Assembly (NCBI RefSeq): GCF_933775445.1
Contig: NC_065876.1
Span: forward strand, 1,798,001-1,862,000
Source of the DNA: Argentina anserina
Lineage: Eukaryota; Streptophyta; Magnoliopsida; Rosales; Rosaceae
Direction of reading: 5' to 3'
Length of the DNA: 64,000 nt
A program made the translations under genes and the position numbers. The notes under the pieces were generated by a model. The model saw nothing but the letters and a program-made list of their open reading frames with translations. It did no database searches and was not told the DNA's origin. Below are positions 13,018 through 24,426 of this stretch, one piece after another. Numbering within the stretch: the first letter of the stretch is position 1; the number at the start of each line of letters is the position of its first letter.

Positions 13018-13574
13018 CTTTTGGGAGTCCGCTTCACTTAAATTGAACCAAAGGTATTCACCTTTTTGCCTGTTGTTACCACAGGGGGTGAACCCATGGA
13101 TCGAAGTGGATGGTGGAGTTACTCCAGCAAATGCATACAAGGTCTGTGGAACAAGAGCTGTTCTATGTATAAGATAACTCAGATGGAACTGGTCTATACA
13201 TAATACAGTTTTTTATTGTTGAGCTCTTAAATGCTATTAAAATCTCTCATTTACTTTCTCCTCGAACTTCTGTATTCAAATTATGTTGATGCAACTAATC
13301 TAGTTTGGTAATGTTTTTGGTGGCAGGTTATTGAGGCTGGAGCAAATGCTCTTGTTGCTGGTTCTGCTGTCTTTGGAGCTAAAGATTATGCTGCAGGTAT
13401 GAACCAAAACATCTCAGAACCTTTATATGGTTGTTAAAGTTAAAGAGAATATTAATTGGAAATGAAAATCCAGATGACTTACTGTAATTAAATTTTTGTA
13501 TCTACTTTAATTGTCCATTGACAGCCATAAAAGGAATCAAAACCAGCAAACGGCCCGAAGCAGTTGCAGTGTGA
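10916..13574 (+). CDS. RPE: Ribulose-phosphate 3-epimerase, chloroplast
   Basis: Interconverts ribulose 5-phosphate and xylulose 5-phosphate in the Calvin cycle and oxidative pentose phosphate pathway, in the plastid stroma. Nine exons, 10916-11025, 11404-11518, 11689-11829, 11913-12026, 12340-12418, 12855-12964, 13085-13141, 13327-13396 and 13525-13574, all with GT-AG junctions and matching phases, give 281 residues, near the family length of ~280-285. The first ~45 residues are Ser/Thr-rich and basic, typical of a transit peptide. The TIM barrel then shows [25 protein letters not shown] (metal-binding His and catalytic Asp), [35 protein letters not shown] (second catalytic Asp) and [10 protein letters not shown] (phosphate loop). 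Intron 6 is 120 bases, of which 44 are a TC repeat. Confidence 0.97.
12971..13014. repeat. (TC)22 microsatellite in RPE intron 6
   Basis: An uninterrupted TC run begins six bases after the 5' splice site of intron 6. It produces a spurious Arg-Glu repeat frame on the minus strand. It is likely polymorphic. Confidence 0.95.
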
Positions 13575-14325
13575 AATGAACATCCAGTCCATTGTTTCCA
13601 AAAGGTGATTTCTTATCTTCAGTTCTATGTATGTTGCCTTCTGTTATTCAGAATTCTCCACGTTTTAGTTTCATATTTTCCAATTCTATTACAAAAATAG
13701 AAAACATAATTTGAACAACGGATCAATCATGATGCATAACTGTGATTTGAACAATGACAAATACAAAGTTTGGTTTTGGTCCTTTTCCTGTTGCGACTAA
13801 CCTGTAACATTTTGTTCATATTTGCAGACATTAAATCAGCTTGGACGCATCAAAAAAAAAAAATTCGGCTTGGACAGTGTACCCGTCACTTAAAATCTTC
13901 TGCTCGATGTGCTCACTTCTTGATATATATATTTTTTCATAAGAGAATAGAAATAAACAAATAAGCAATGTCATATGTGGTGATCCTACTGATCTATAGA
14001 TTCTGTACCATACCCTTCCAGGAGATTCATAATTCGAACTTCATGCCCTCGGCTCTGTAAAACTGTTATCATTCCTGTTATGACAAGGAGCATCCATAAG
14101 CTCTGCTTTTGTGCAACACAACTTATTTGCAACCACATGAGGGCGTCTTGTCAAATACATAATCAGAAATCATGAGTATATATTTACAATACATATCTAC
14201 AGCCTCACACAATCTCAAAGAATTACCTCCCTAACTTCCAAGCTAAGCTACAAATAACCAACATACCACTAAACCGGCTCCCCCAATTGCCTATTGAAAC
14301 ACGTTTGTACGCAATACCAGCTTTT
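13575..14325. other. Convergent 3' regions of RPE and RING-H2 genes
   Basis: No coding sequence is recognised. The region has AT-rich 3' UTR character. A poly(A) run occurs at about 13851-13861. Confidence 0.45.
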
Positions 14326-16091
14326 TCACACATCTTGTCTGCATAAAGGGCACGAACCATGTCCAGCAAGCCACTTGTCCACACAAGCCAAGTGAAATGT
14401 ATGCTGACAGAGTGGGAGGGTCCTTGCAGTTTCTCCCACTTCAAGATTCTGCACATACCACATTATTGAGTCAAGGTTAAGACTGTACCTTCTTCAATTA
14501 GGTCTTTTGATACAGAAATGTAGATACTTTAGATAACTGTATCCATCAAGGATCAAGCCATTCCCACAATTAAACTTTAAGACTGGTCAGAAAGAGTTAT
14601 GACCTGCAAACATATTGTACAACAGGAAACCCGAGCTGCCTTATCCCTCAGAATCTCATGATGTGGCAATTTCCTGAGCGAATTCCCTGACAACCCTCTG
14701 GTTTCAATTACTCCATCACGACTCTCATCAACATTATGATTAGCGAAGTTAACCTGCTGATTCCAGCTTAAAAATCAGATAAAAGTGACTGAGAGAATAA
14801 CATCAGGGTGTGAATTGACTGAGTTCAACAGATTTTAGGTTCATGTAAAAAATCTAGAAATGAATGATTGGGGAGAGAAAATAAGTGGCAAGATACCGGC
14901 TAGAAATTAAAATCAATGCTTTGATAGAAAAGGAAGTACATCCGTGTACTACTAACATCGTCTATATGAACCATTACATCTCAGATGCATGCTAGGAAAG
15001 GTAATAGCTTTTAGAAAGAGAAGAATATGGAGCGCTAGTGAATACCTGCCAATGGCCAGCAGTTGCCACTTCCGGCGGTGGAAAGTTTTCCTCCTCAAAC
15101 CTCCAACAAATAAGCTCCTCTGTAATTTCTGCCTGAATCCAAAATGTTGAATCAGTTTACAGGTAAAGATTCAAGACTACCATCCACAGCACTGAAAGAA
15201 AACTATAATGCTGTGATCCTAGGCATGTATAAGCTTCAGCATTGAATTATTATTATAAATGTTATTAGCTAAAATATGATATGTTCAAATTTTAGCAGTG
15301 AATCATCAAGAAGACGAGCACCTCTGCATCTTGGCAGGTCGGAACTCATAAACAAGCAAACAGCAGACAGAAAGAAAGGGAAATAGGTACCCCCAGAGAT
15401 AAATAGCTAACCATCAATGAAGATCTTCTTGAGCCAGGCTGGCCAAGACGCAACAACTCACGTGAAGCTTCCAAAATCTCCACAGAGAGTACAGCCCCAG
15501 CAACAGCACCCAACCCGGCTCCACGAACAATACCACTGTCAGAAGCCTTACCAGCTAAAGCACCAGCAATGCCTCCTGCGAAAAATCCAGCTGCAAGAGG
15601 ACACGATACAAAGATACGTATCAGTCCACACCCAGTTATTGACCTATGGCAGCATCTCCATCAACATCATCAAGTTCTAACTTCTAAACTAGATTGCTCC
15701 TTAAGACCTTAAACTCTCCAATTTTCAAAGAATAAAGAGTTCATTCAAAACATCCAAGTATAAATCAAGAACTGGGACACTTAGAGTTAAACAAGGCACT
15801 TATGGAAACATGAAAACATAATGCCCAGAAGCTAAAAGCTAACAACTTTCATAAGTTCAATTACCAAAACCCAGAAGCAAAAAGGAGTTCCAAAAAGTAT
15901 AAACACCCTAATAACTCAAAGTTCAAAACTTTAGGACAAGAAACAAACTAGAAAGAATCAAAATTGATCAAGAAAAAAGCTCTAAATATACCAAGGGCAA
16001 AAAGCAGAACCAGAGTTCCAGCAACGAAGTTAATCACAAGCAGTGGAAGACGTTGAAGGACTCCAGCCCTCTGAAGCTCTCCGCTGTCCAT
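14326..16091 (-). CDS. RING-H2 E3 ligase, NEP1-interacting protein (NIP)-like
   Basis: No long open frame marks this gene; I assembled it from short exons. Minus-strand exons 16091-15992, 15590-15412, 15132-15046, 14753-14604 and 14448-14326 have GT-AG borders and consistent phases and give 212 residues. Two hydrophobic segments ([20 protein letters not shown] and the Gly/Ala-rich [14 protein letters not shown]) precede a second Gly/Ala segment ([20 protein letters not shown]) that is the hallmark of plant NIP-type proteins. The C-terminus is a RING-H2 finger: CCTICLQ, then [16 protein letters not shown] and CPLCRQDV, ending right after the last Cys pair. Membrane-bound ubiquitin ligase activity is expected. 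NIP1 and NIP2 of Arabidopsis bind the plastid RNA polymerase RPOTmp and the toxin-like NEP1; which partner applies here is unknown. Confidence 0.9.
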
Positions 16092-16751
16092 GACCAAGAC
16101 GGCGTCGGATCACCGGAAAGTTGTGCGGAGGCAATATCAAAGGTACAGAGAGATTAACATATTTGGAACCGAAACTAGCTAGAAATTCATTGGATGAATT
16201 ATTAATGACATGGTCGGATTTTGATGTCGGATTGAGGGCTCAAATGCTACAGAATGTTTTGCTGCCGTATAATATAAGGAAGAAATAGTTGGGTTGATAA
16301 CGAAAAGAACCAACAACTGTCACATGACCTATGGTCCTATGCAAAAAGGTGAGGCCCTTGAATGGACCATAAACCAAACAAAGCTCACATATTTTCTTCT
16401 TTTTCAAGTTCCTGAAAATCCCCTGAAAATATTTCATTTGTGAAAAATAATTCTTAGGTTTTCGATAAATTTGATAAATTGGATATCAAAATAAGTAGCT
16501 GAATTTCTGTAACCAAAGATGTTTGAACTTTTACATTACGTTCAAGCTGCACTGGTCTGTAATGGCATTGGACTGTTCAACAATGCCAGTCCTCCCCTAT
16601 TGATGGCATAGGAGGCTAAAGTCATTTCTGAGCCCCAACCCGATATACTGTTGGATTCTCATTCTATGTCAAACTGTGTAGGGATGTAGGCTCAGACTCT
16701 CAAGGCCAAGTAAGCTCTTTCGGAGCAATTTGAAACGGCAGAGACCTGATC
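16092..16751. other. Intergenic between RING-H2 gene promoter and PPR gene end
   Basis: No gene is supported. A 65-codon minus-strand frame at 16240-16437 has no domain and lies in AT-rich DNA. The left part should carry the promoter of the minus-strand RING-H2 gene. Confidence 0.4.
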
Positions 16752-18662
16752 TCAGAATATCTTAGCTGCTGAGTTTTGGTGACCAATTTCTTGGTAAGCC
16801 CTAGTTAAGACTGGACGTATTTCTGCACTGGGAATGATACCCATCTTCATCATATCTGCATGCAGCATCATCACGCCAAGCGTATGCTTGTCTTGGAAGT
16901 GCCCCTTTAACAATACAATGTAAGTGTATACATCTGGTCTCAAACCACTGACTCTCATATCCAAAAAGAACTTGGTTGCCTCAAGAATGCGGCTGTCTAC
17001 AGACAGACCCTGAATTAAAGCCGTATAGGTCACATGATTTGGGGAACAGAAGCAGCCATTTATATCCTCGGTTTCATCTCTACTGGATTTGGCTTTAGTT
17101 TTCTCTGAAAAGAGGTTGATTGCATCAGAAGTCTTTCCGTTTTTACCAAGGCCATCTACCAAGCAACTAAGAGTGAAAACATTGGGGGTGAGGCCTGCCT
17201 CCAACATCTCTTTATGTAGCCGATAAGCCTCCTTCAAGTTCCCGGTTTTAAATTGGCCATCAATCAAAGCTGTGTAAGCTACTACATCAGGCAGAAGGCG
17301 TTTAACTACCATTTCTGAGTACAAACCCAAAGCAGCTTTCATGTTCCCCATCTTGGAATGAGCATCGATCAGAGTAGAGAAGGTGATGACATTCGGTTCT
17401 ATACCACTTTTGGTCATTTCAGAACACACCTCCAAAGCTTTCTCTATTCTACACTCTTTACAATACCCATCGATTAGTGAATTGTACGTCACAGCATTTG
17501 CAGCAACTCCCTCTTTCTTCATCCTCTGCAACAACTGATCTGCTTGTTTTACTCTATGAATGGAACATAGACCCTTAATTAGTATGCTGTAAGTGAAAAC
17601 ATCCGGAAGAATGCCATCCTTTCCCATCTCCGATATCAAATCCACTGCTTGCAATACATCTTCTGCCTTACAATGCCCGTCAATCAAAGCATTGTAGACG
17701 ATCCTATTAGGCACAACGCCAAACTTAACCATGCACCCCACAACGCTCCTCGCAGCCATCAGTTGGCCTACTTTGCAAAGTGCATCTATTAAAATACCAA
17801 ATGTGACAACGTTCGGCTGCAAGCCATCGCCTCTCAAGTTCGAGTACCACACAAGCACTTCTTCAACATTAGCCACTTTGCAATACCCATCCATCAGGCA
17901 ATTGTAAGTCCACAAATTCGGGATCACACCATTTTTCCCCATCTTCCCAAACACGCTTTCAGCTTCCATCACTCTACCCTCGTCACAGAGGCCGCGAATA
18001 AGAGAAGTATACACAACCACTGTCCTTTCAATCCCTCTCTCAGGCATTTCATCGAACACCTTACACGCACTCAAGAGATCACCTTTTCTACAACAACCCT
18101 CGATCAACACACCACATGTGACGCAACTGGGTGACAATCCACGAGAGTCCATATCATTATAAAGCTCCCACATCATATCAACCCGACCCGTCTTCACCAA
18201 CCCATCCAAGAGCGCATTACAAGCCTGGGTTGAAGGCAACATCCCCCCAATGCTTCTGTACACCTCCAAAGCCTCTTGAACAAGTCCCATCTCAGACAGA
18301 GCAATGATCAAAACTCCGAAAACATTACGAGAGATTCTAGACCTTTCCAAACGGCCGAGCGCATTGTAGACCGACTCACAGGCACGGCGGGATTCGCACG
18401 ACTTCTGAAGATCCTCTACGACCTCTTTGATCAAGAACCTGGCTTGAACATAGTGCTTGGCACCCACCAACACATGCGCAATCGCTGAATAAAGCTGAAC
18501 GTCCTTCCTTCCGCCGCATTGCTTCGACGCGGAATCGAAGAGTTGCAGTGCTTCGTTAGCGCTCCTGCAGTTCAATATTGTGCTCGGCAAATCTGAAGAA
18601 GACGAGAACGAACCGAACGCTCTGGCCAGGAGTGTCCGGTTCATACGGCAGAGCTTCAGCAT
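16752..18662 (-). CDS. P-class pentatricopeptide repeat protein
   Basis: Single-exon gene of 636 residues, as is usual for plant PPR proteins. The N-terminus (MLKLCRMNRTLLARAFGSF) is basic and Ser-rich, fitting mitochondrial or plastid import. From about residue 125 onward roughly 14 canonical 35-residue repeats follow with the pattern 'VTYNxLIDGYCKxxxxxxAxxLxxEMxxxGIxPN'; examples include YNALIDGHCKAEDVLQAVDL and ITFSTLIDAHSKMGNMKAAL. No E, E+ or DYW extension is present, so it is P-class and probably binds a specific organellar RNA for stability, splicing or translation. Positions 5 and 35 of each repeat set the RNA code, and the repeats look intact. Its start codon is 35 bases from the divergent pseudogene at 18698. 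The target RNA cannot be read reliably by eye. Confidence 0.93.
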   Translation of the reverse strand: MLKLCRMNRTLLARAFGSFSSSSDLPSTILNCRSANEALQLFDSASKQCGGRKDVQLYSAIAHVLVGAKHYVQARFLIKEVVEDLQKSCESRRACESVYNALGRLERSRISRNVFGVLIIALSEMGLVQEALEVYRSIGGMLPSTQACNALLDGLVKTGRVDMMWELYNDMDSRGLSPSCVTCGVLIEGCCRKGDLLSACKVFDEMPERGIERTVVVYTSLIRGLCDEGRVMEAESVFGKMGKNGVIPNLWTYNCLMDGYCKVANVEEVLVWYSNLRGDGLQPNVVTFGILIDALCKVGQLMAARSVVGCMVKFGVVPNRIVYNALIDGHCKAEDVLQAVDLISEMGKDGILPDVFTYSILIKGLCSIHRVKQADQLLQRMKKEGVAANAVTYNSLIDGYCKECRIEKALEVCSEMTKSGIEPNVITFSTLIDAHSKMGNMKAALGLYSEMVVKRLLPDVVAYTALIDGQFKTGNLKEAYRLHKEMLEAGLTPNVFTLSCLVDGLGKNGKTSDAINLFSEKTKAKSSRDETEDINGCFCSPNHVTYTALIQGLSVDSRILEATKFFLDMRVSGLRPDVYTYIVLLKGHFQDKHTLGVMMLHADMMKMGIIPSAEIRPVLTRAYQEIGHQNSAAKIF

Positions 18663-18697
18663 TGGTACTCCGAAATAATAGTTTTATCTGCTGATGA

Positions 18698-20026
18698 GTG
18701 CGTCTGTTTAATCTACTAAAGAGCTGCAGCAGACTCCAAAACCTGACTCAAATTCATACGTATTTGAATGTGCTCAGTGCTTGTGCTAGGTCAGGGCTGG
18801 TTAGAGAGGGTGAGCAGTTGCATGGGAGAGTTTTGGGTAGTGGGTTTGGTTGTAGTGTGTTTATTCAGACCAGTGTGGTTAGTTTGTATGGTGGAGGTGG
18901 TGGTGGTGGTGGTGTTGGGCATGCACGCAAGGTGTTTGTTGAAATGCGTGAGAGGAGTTGGTATGCGCTGCTTGCTGGGTATGTAAGGGGGAGGGAGTTT
19001 GATGCGGCGGGGTGAGTTTTTGATGAGATGCCGGAGAGGAATGTGGTGTCGTGGACGACAATGATTGTGGGGTGTGATCGGAATGGGAGGTTGAAGCAAG
19101 CTTTGTGTTTGTTTGTGCAGATGAGGAGGGCGAATGTGGAGCCGGACCAGGTTGCGCTAGTGGCGGTGCTATCGGCTTGTGCTGAATTTGGGGACTTGAG
19201 ATTGGGAAGGTGTATTCACTGGTATGTTGAAGAGAGATTGTGTGTTAGAGACAAGTCGCGGTTGGTGACTTTGTACAATGCACTCATACATATGTATGCC
19301 AGTTGTGGTTTGGTTGATGAAGCCTAGAAGAAGCACTGTTTCATGGACCAGCATCATTGTTGGGTTTGCAAAGCAGGGTCGTGGGGAGGAAGCTCTCCGT
19401 ATGTTTCAATTGATGATAATATCGGGGGTGATAATGCAAGACCAGATGAAATAACTTTCCTTGGGGTGTTGTGTGCTTGTAGCCATGCTGGATTAGTTGA
19501 TGAGGGCAGAAGACTTTTCAAGTTCATGTTGCGGACTTTGGGACTGGAACCAAGGATTGAGCACTATGGCTGCATGGTTGATCTATTGAGCCGTGCTGGT
19601 TTTCTAAACGAAGCTCATGCACTGGTGGAGACTATGACAAACGAGGCAGTGTGGGGTGCTCTCCTTGGTGGTTGTATGCTTCACAAGAATTCTGAGCTTG
19701 CATCACTTGTGGCTCAAAAATTAACAGTGCCTCCTGACCGTGACCAAGCGGCAAGGTATCTTGTGCTCATATCAAATGTATATGCTTCTGCTAAAAGATG
19801 GCTAGATGTTGCTTATGTGAGACAGAAAATTGTTCAGATGGGCGTGAAGAATCCCCCAGGCCGAAGTTGGGTTCAAATCAATGGAGCTGTTCATGGTTTT
19901 GTGGCAGCCGAAAGGACCCATAAAGATGAAACGTTGATCTATAAACTGCTGGGCGAGATCACAAGGCAAGCTCAGCAAGAAGGCTCTGAACCAGACATAT
20001 TAAATATGCTTTCCCTTGAAGACTAG
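18698..20026 (+). pseudogene. E-class PPR pseudogene
   Basis: The segment encodes a plant E-type PPR protein in broken pieces. Block 1 (18698-19015) starts with GTG, not ATG, shows an abrupt join after LTQIHT, and ends at an in-frame TGA (19013-19015); the same frame continues as VFDEMPERNVVSWTTMI. Block 2 ends at TAG 19325, after which the homologous PRRSTVSWTSIIVGFAKQG appears in the next frame with the expected linking residues missing. A further shift near 19425 is needed to reach PDEITFLGVLCACSHAGL. The C-terminal part (AVWGALLGGCML to ILNMLSLED) is a well-kept E/E+ region, so decay is probably recent. A GGT repeat near 18894-18916 encodes a Gly run. Sequence errors could explain one lesion but not all of them. 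Confidence 0.82.
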
Positions 20027-20938
20027 GTGGTGAAGGTTGTTCATCTGTTGATACGAGTGGTACTGTTGTTCATTGTGATCAAGAATTGAAGGAATATAGT
20101 GTAACAAGAGACAGGCCAAAGAGGATCATTAAAAGACCTATCACGACTTGCTACCAGCCATTTCTCTTGTAAAAGCTTTTATCTCTATTATTCCTTAATA
20201 TATGTAAGCTGTAGGAAATTCAGTAGTTTTTTTTGGTATCATTTGAATGAAATATTAGACTGGGAACATTGTTCCCGAACTTGCTGTGTTCTTTTTGTTC
20301 TCTTTATAATTCTCAGTGAGTGAGTTCTACATCACTAGGAAAACGAGTGAGAAAAACCAAACTTGTTGCAAAGTATATGACATTCACTTCTCTTGGCATT
20401 CCATTGCCCAGCTTCACATTACTGAACTGCCCCAAAATTTCATTTATGCTCCCTTCTTAACCATGGACATTGCACAGATGTGGTCATTAGCATAATTACA
20501 CATAACAAAGTTATAAATATATATAGTACATTAAATATATGCCACACTATTCGACTACTTTGTAAGACTCTAGGCGTGGAATCTCCATATTTATATTTCA
20601 ATCCTGCCAACGCTAATTGAAGTTAAATCTCAATTTATTATTGGTGAGCGTTCTATAAATCCCGTAACATATACCGTAAACGAACTCCACACACAATGTG
20701 ACAAACGTATATCAATTTTGTTGGACTTAAACAAAGTATACGTGTTCATATTCTTGCTTCCTAGTGAGGTTGTTTGAAGCTTTGTTCCTACACCAAGGCA
20801 AGGAATCAAGAACACGTCTTATACGGGGCCTTTTCATAAGCCCAAAGAAAGCCTTCATATACAAACAGGTTGTTTCGGCTTGGCGGGCACTAAATCTCCG
20901 CGTGCCATTCGTTCGTCGTGTCCAGCAAGATAAGACTT
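20027..20938. other. Intergenic, upstream of NEN exonuclease gene
   Basis: No gene is supported. The start of the segment is 3' of the PPR pseudogene, and the last ~200 bases should hold the promoter and 5' UTR of the exonuclease gene. In-frame codons upstream of 20939 lack an ATG. Confidence 0.4.
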
Positions 20939-23461
20939 ATGACGAATCAGAGCGGCGAGGACCGGTTCGAGATCGCCTTCTTCGACGTGGAGACGACGGT
21001 GCCGACCCGACCCGGCCAGGGCTTCGCCTTGTTGGAATTCGGATCCATACTTGTTTGCCCCAGGAAGCTGGTTGAGCTCCAGAGCTACTCCACTCTAATC
21101 CGACCCGCCGACCTCAATTCCATCAACTCTCTTTCCGTCCGCTGTAACGGAATCACCAGAGACGCCGTCATCGCCGCGCCGGGATTCGATGAGATCGCCG
21201 ATAGAGTCTTTGACATTCTCCACGGTTGGTTTCAATTGCTCTTCTTTCTGTGTTTTGGTGTTTGTTTTCTGAGATAAGCTGTTAGGTTTTAGGTTTGATT
21301 GAAAAAATGAAAGATCCTAAGTGTTGTGGTAAAGAATCAGATTAGTTACAGTAAAGATTGATTGAGTGATTATGAATATGAACATAAGAGAAATGAGCTG
21401 AATTGATTGAAGTAGGGTGAGTCTTTATTCGCTATCCGATTAGGAGTTTGGTTGAGGAGAAATGGAGAGAGAGAGTCATTTTTATTGAGGGGAAATTTTT
21501 GTTGTATGTTAGATTTTCTGATTTTGTTCATAGGCTATACTGTATGAGCTAATTTCAATTTCTAATGGTTGCTTTAGCTGTCTTGATGGAATTTGTGATA
21601 TAGAAAAATGGGGTTTCATTTTTATGGTTGTGCAGGACGGATATGGGCGGGTCATAATATATTGAGGTTTGATTGTCCCCGGATTCGGGAGGCTTTTGCA
21701 AGTGTTGGTCGACCTGCACCGGAGCCTAAAGGTACAATTGATTCTCTGGCTTTGTTGACTCAGCGATTTGGAAGGAGAGCTGGCAACATGAAGGTATATT
21801 TAATGTTGCGTGGTTGAACTCTTAAAATCGATCATTCAACAGATGTATAACACCTAGAGTGATGATATGGTTTTTTGCAGATGGCCTCTCTTGCGACCTA
21901 TTTTGGTCTTGGACAACAGACACACAGGTATTCTTGGAAACCTACTGGGGATTACATTACTCACTGTTGCACTGCATTTGGTTTCATATAAAAACTGATG
22001 TAATATTTGATTGTTCAGGAGTTTGGATGATGTTCGAATGAATCTTGAAGTACTCAAATATTGTGCTACAGTTTTATTCTTGGTAATAATCTTATTTTAG
22101 AAGTAGTGTAAAATATATTCAGTGTGTGATACAACGTCATTAACATATGCATATTTTCTTTAATTCACATGCTAGGTTTCTTAATGGAAGGTACAGTAGA
22201 TGAATTTCAGATGTAATATAATCACTTATTATTCAAAGGTTGATGTATGTTAGAGTCAAAACAATAATAGCCTGGTCTCCTTACAATTGGGGTTTTTGGG
22301 ACTGTGGTTAGAGTCACTTCTGACATTAACTTTAAAACCTTGCAGGAGTCAAGCCTCCCAGACATATTAACAGAGAACAGTTGGGTTTCTCCAAATGCTA
22401 CAACAAGAAGTCGAAGTGGAAACTTATCTCCTGAGGGTTCAATTGTGAACAAGAATATCTCAAATCAAACAGAGGAAAATCATCTAACAATATCCCTTAG
22501 AACTGAGATGGCACCAGGAGTCTCTGGTGTACTTGAGATTGTCGAGTCCAGCACAAATCGACCTGATCCTTTTGACATGGGCCCACTTATCGATCAAGTG
22601 AAGAAAGACTTAGATCAGCAAGACATCAACATGGTAGAGACACCTGCACAAGAGTCTCCCGATAGTGCTCTCAATGTTGCTGTGGCCAACAACTGTAATA
22701 CCACCACGGATTTTTTTCAGCCCGATCAAGTTTCCATTCCTTCTATCAGTGCTTTGGTTGTTCTACTGAATCGTGGGGTTCAAAGAATAAAGTTATTACA
22801 CAAAGATGCCACTTTGCAGCTTGCCTGCAATCGTATGAAATTGCGGTTTGGAATCAATACGAAGTTTTTTGATCATGCTGGCCGACCACGATTGAATATT
22901 GTCTTTGACGCACCACCAAAATTATGTGAAGTTCTTGATGCATGTGATGGCCTTGCACAGAAGGTGTCTAAAGATACTGGAAGTAGCTCTGAATGGAGGC
23001 CTGTTGTGATCCGCAAAGAGGGATTCTACAACTACCCGACTGTTAGATTGCAGTAAGTTCTATTCTTTTCATTTTGTTTTTCTCTACTCTCTAAAATAGC
23101 TAGGCCTATACAAGATTTGAATTTTTTTTAATCTTAAGAGCAAATGGAAGTGTCGGTGATATGTAAGGATTGACATATTTTTTCTTTTCTAATTTGTTAC
23201 TACAGTATACCAACTGCAGTATGTGGGGACCTTGCAATCTATGCCACAGAGATATATCAAAGAGATCCCTCCGGCACTGAGCAAAGGCTAGTCTTCTCCA
23301 AATTTGATGCTTCAGAACTTAGTGCCTTGTTCACCCGAGGGATGTTTGTTGATGTGTTCTTCTCTTTAGATACATATGACTATCAGCAGAGTGCAGGCAT
23401 TAGGCTGGTAGCAAAGAAACTGATCATTCATTCCAATGAATGTATGAAGTTGTATTTCTGA
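20939..23461 (+). CDS. NEN-type DEDDh 3'-5' exonuclease domain protein
   Basis: Six exons, 20939-21224, 21636-21793, 21881-21927, 22019-22082, 22346-23052 and 23206-23461, with matching phases, encode 505 residues. The N-terminal exonuclease fold shows all DEDDh elements: FFDVETT (Asp and Glu, residues ~15-20), WAGHNILRFDCPRI (Asp), and THRSLDDVRMNLEVLK (His and final Asp). The C-terminal 300 residues are the plant-specific NEN region. In Arabidopsis NEN proteins act downstream of NAC45/NAC86 in removing the nucleus of maturing sieve elements; that role is inferred here from family membership. I chose the ATG at 20939; upstream codons in frame include only GTG. There may be NEN2/NEN4-type ambiguity, since collinearity supports either. 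Confidence 0.9.
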
Positions 23462-24426
23462 TTTATTTAGGGTGCCGATTTCTATGTAAAGTTCTACCAG
23501 GTAGATTGACTCAGCTTTCGAAAATAGGAATCATACTGATTGTTGTGACTTGTAACTGCAATAGATGTTCAATGCTAGATGTTTATTTTTACCAAAACTA
23601 CGTTCCTTTCGGGCTTTTATGGTTTATATAACTTTCATTTCTCAGTTAGGTTTTATTTGTTTGCGAAAGCTAAACGCGCAGACCTCTGCAATTCAGCTGC
23701 AGCAAGGCCTTGAACTTGTTTTGCCAACTGTTTGACATGCTATTGCTACTGGTTTTTCATTTTCGGATGTGTGAATCATATGATAAATATTTTCATGGGG
23801 CACTGACTAAGCTAGCCACACGACTTTGATACTATTCTGGTGAAGCAACTCAATTCCGTATTAAGAAAACCCAGATTCCTTCTGTTCTTTTGGATCAATG
23901 ACCATGTGCTTGTCATATTCATTTCGTAAAAGGATGTGATAGAAGCATTTAAAACGTGATGCTCAACTCTTTTGAGTGGGTCGATCCATCTTGGTGCAAT
24001 TCTTCTCTACTGATATCCAGGTGGAGCTTGTAACTTGTATCGGTTCATTGCTTGGTAGCTACCGTAGTTTTATTTCCTTTAATAAGCTCGTTTCGATAAA
24101 CTTAAGACCAAATATGGAAAAGAAGTTTAATAGAGGTCCAAAAGTATAGTTATTACTTATTAGAGAGATTATATGGTTACTAACAGAAAATGGGAGTTGG
24201 TCCTTGACAAGGAATCCTGAGGTTTATCTGCACTGCATGTGAAAGATGAGATGCAGTTAGGTTGAGGCTTGGACATTTGCATGTGTCAAGTTTATTCCTC
24301 GCCTTGTAAATAATCGTGTGTAATTTGAGAAGCTGGCCTAAGAATTTGGCGTACCAAACTCTTGGTTGGCTTAGTTTATATGCTTCATGGGACTTGCATG
24401 CATTGTCATCTTAAATTATATTTTCA
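23462..24426. other. Intergenic between NEN gene and truncated TOC1-like gene
   Basis: No gene is supported. It holds the 3' UTR of the exonuclease gene and the promoter of the short TOC1-like gene. It has no clear similarity by eye to the region upstream of the full TOC1 at 30185. Confidence 0.4.

Noticed and set aside
12772..13140. Minus-strand frame with Arg-Glu repeats
   Set aside because: It is produced by the TC microsatellite and lies antisense to RPE exons and intron.
18791..19099. Minus-strand Thr/His-rich frames
   Set aside because: They are shadows of the GGT repeat in the PPR pseudogene.
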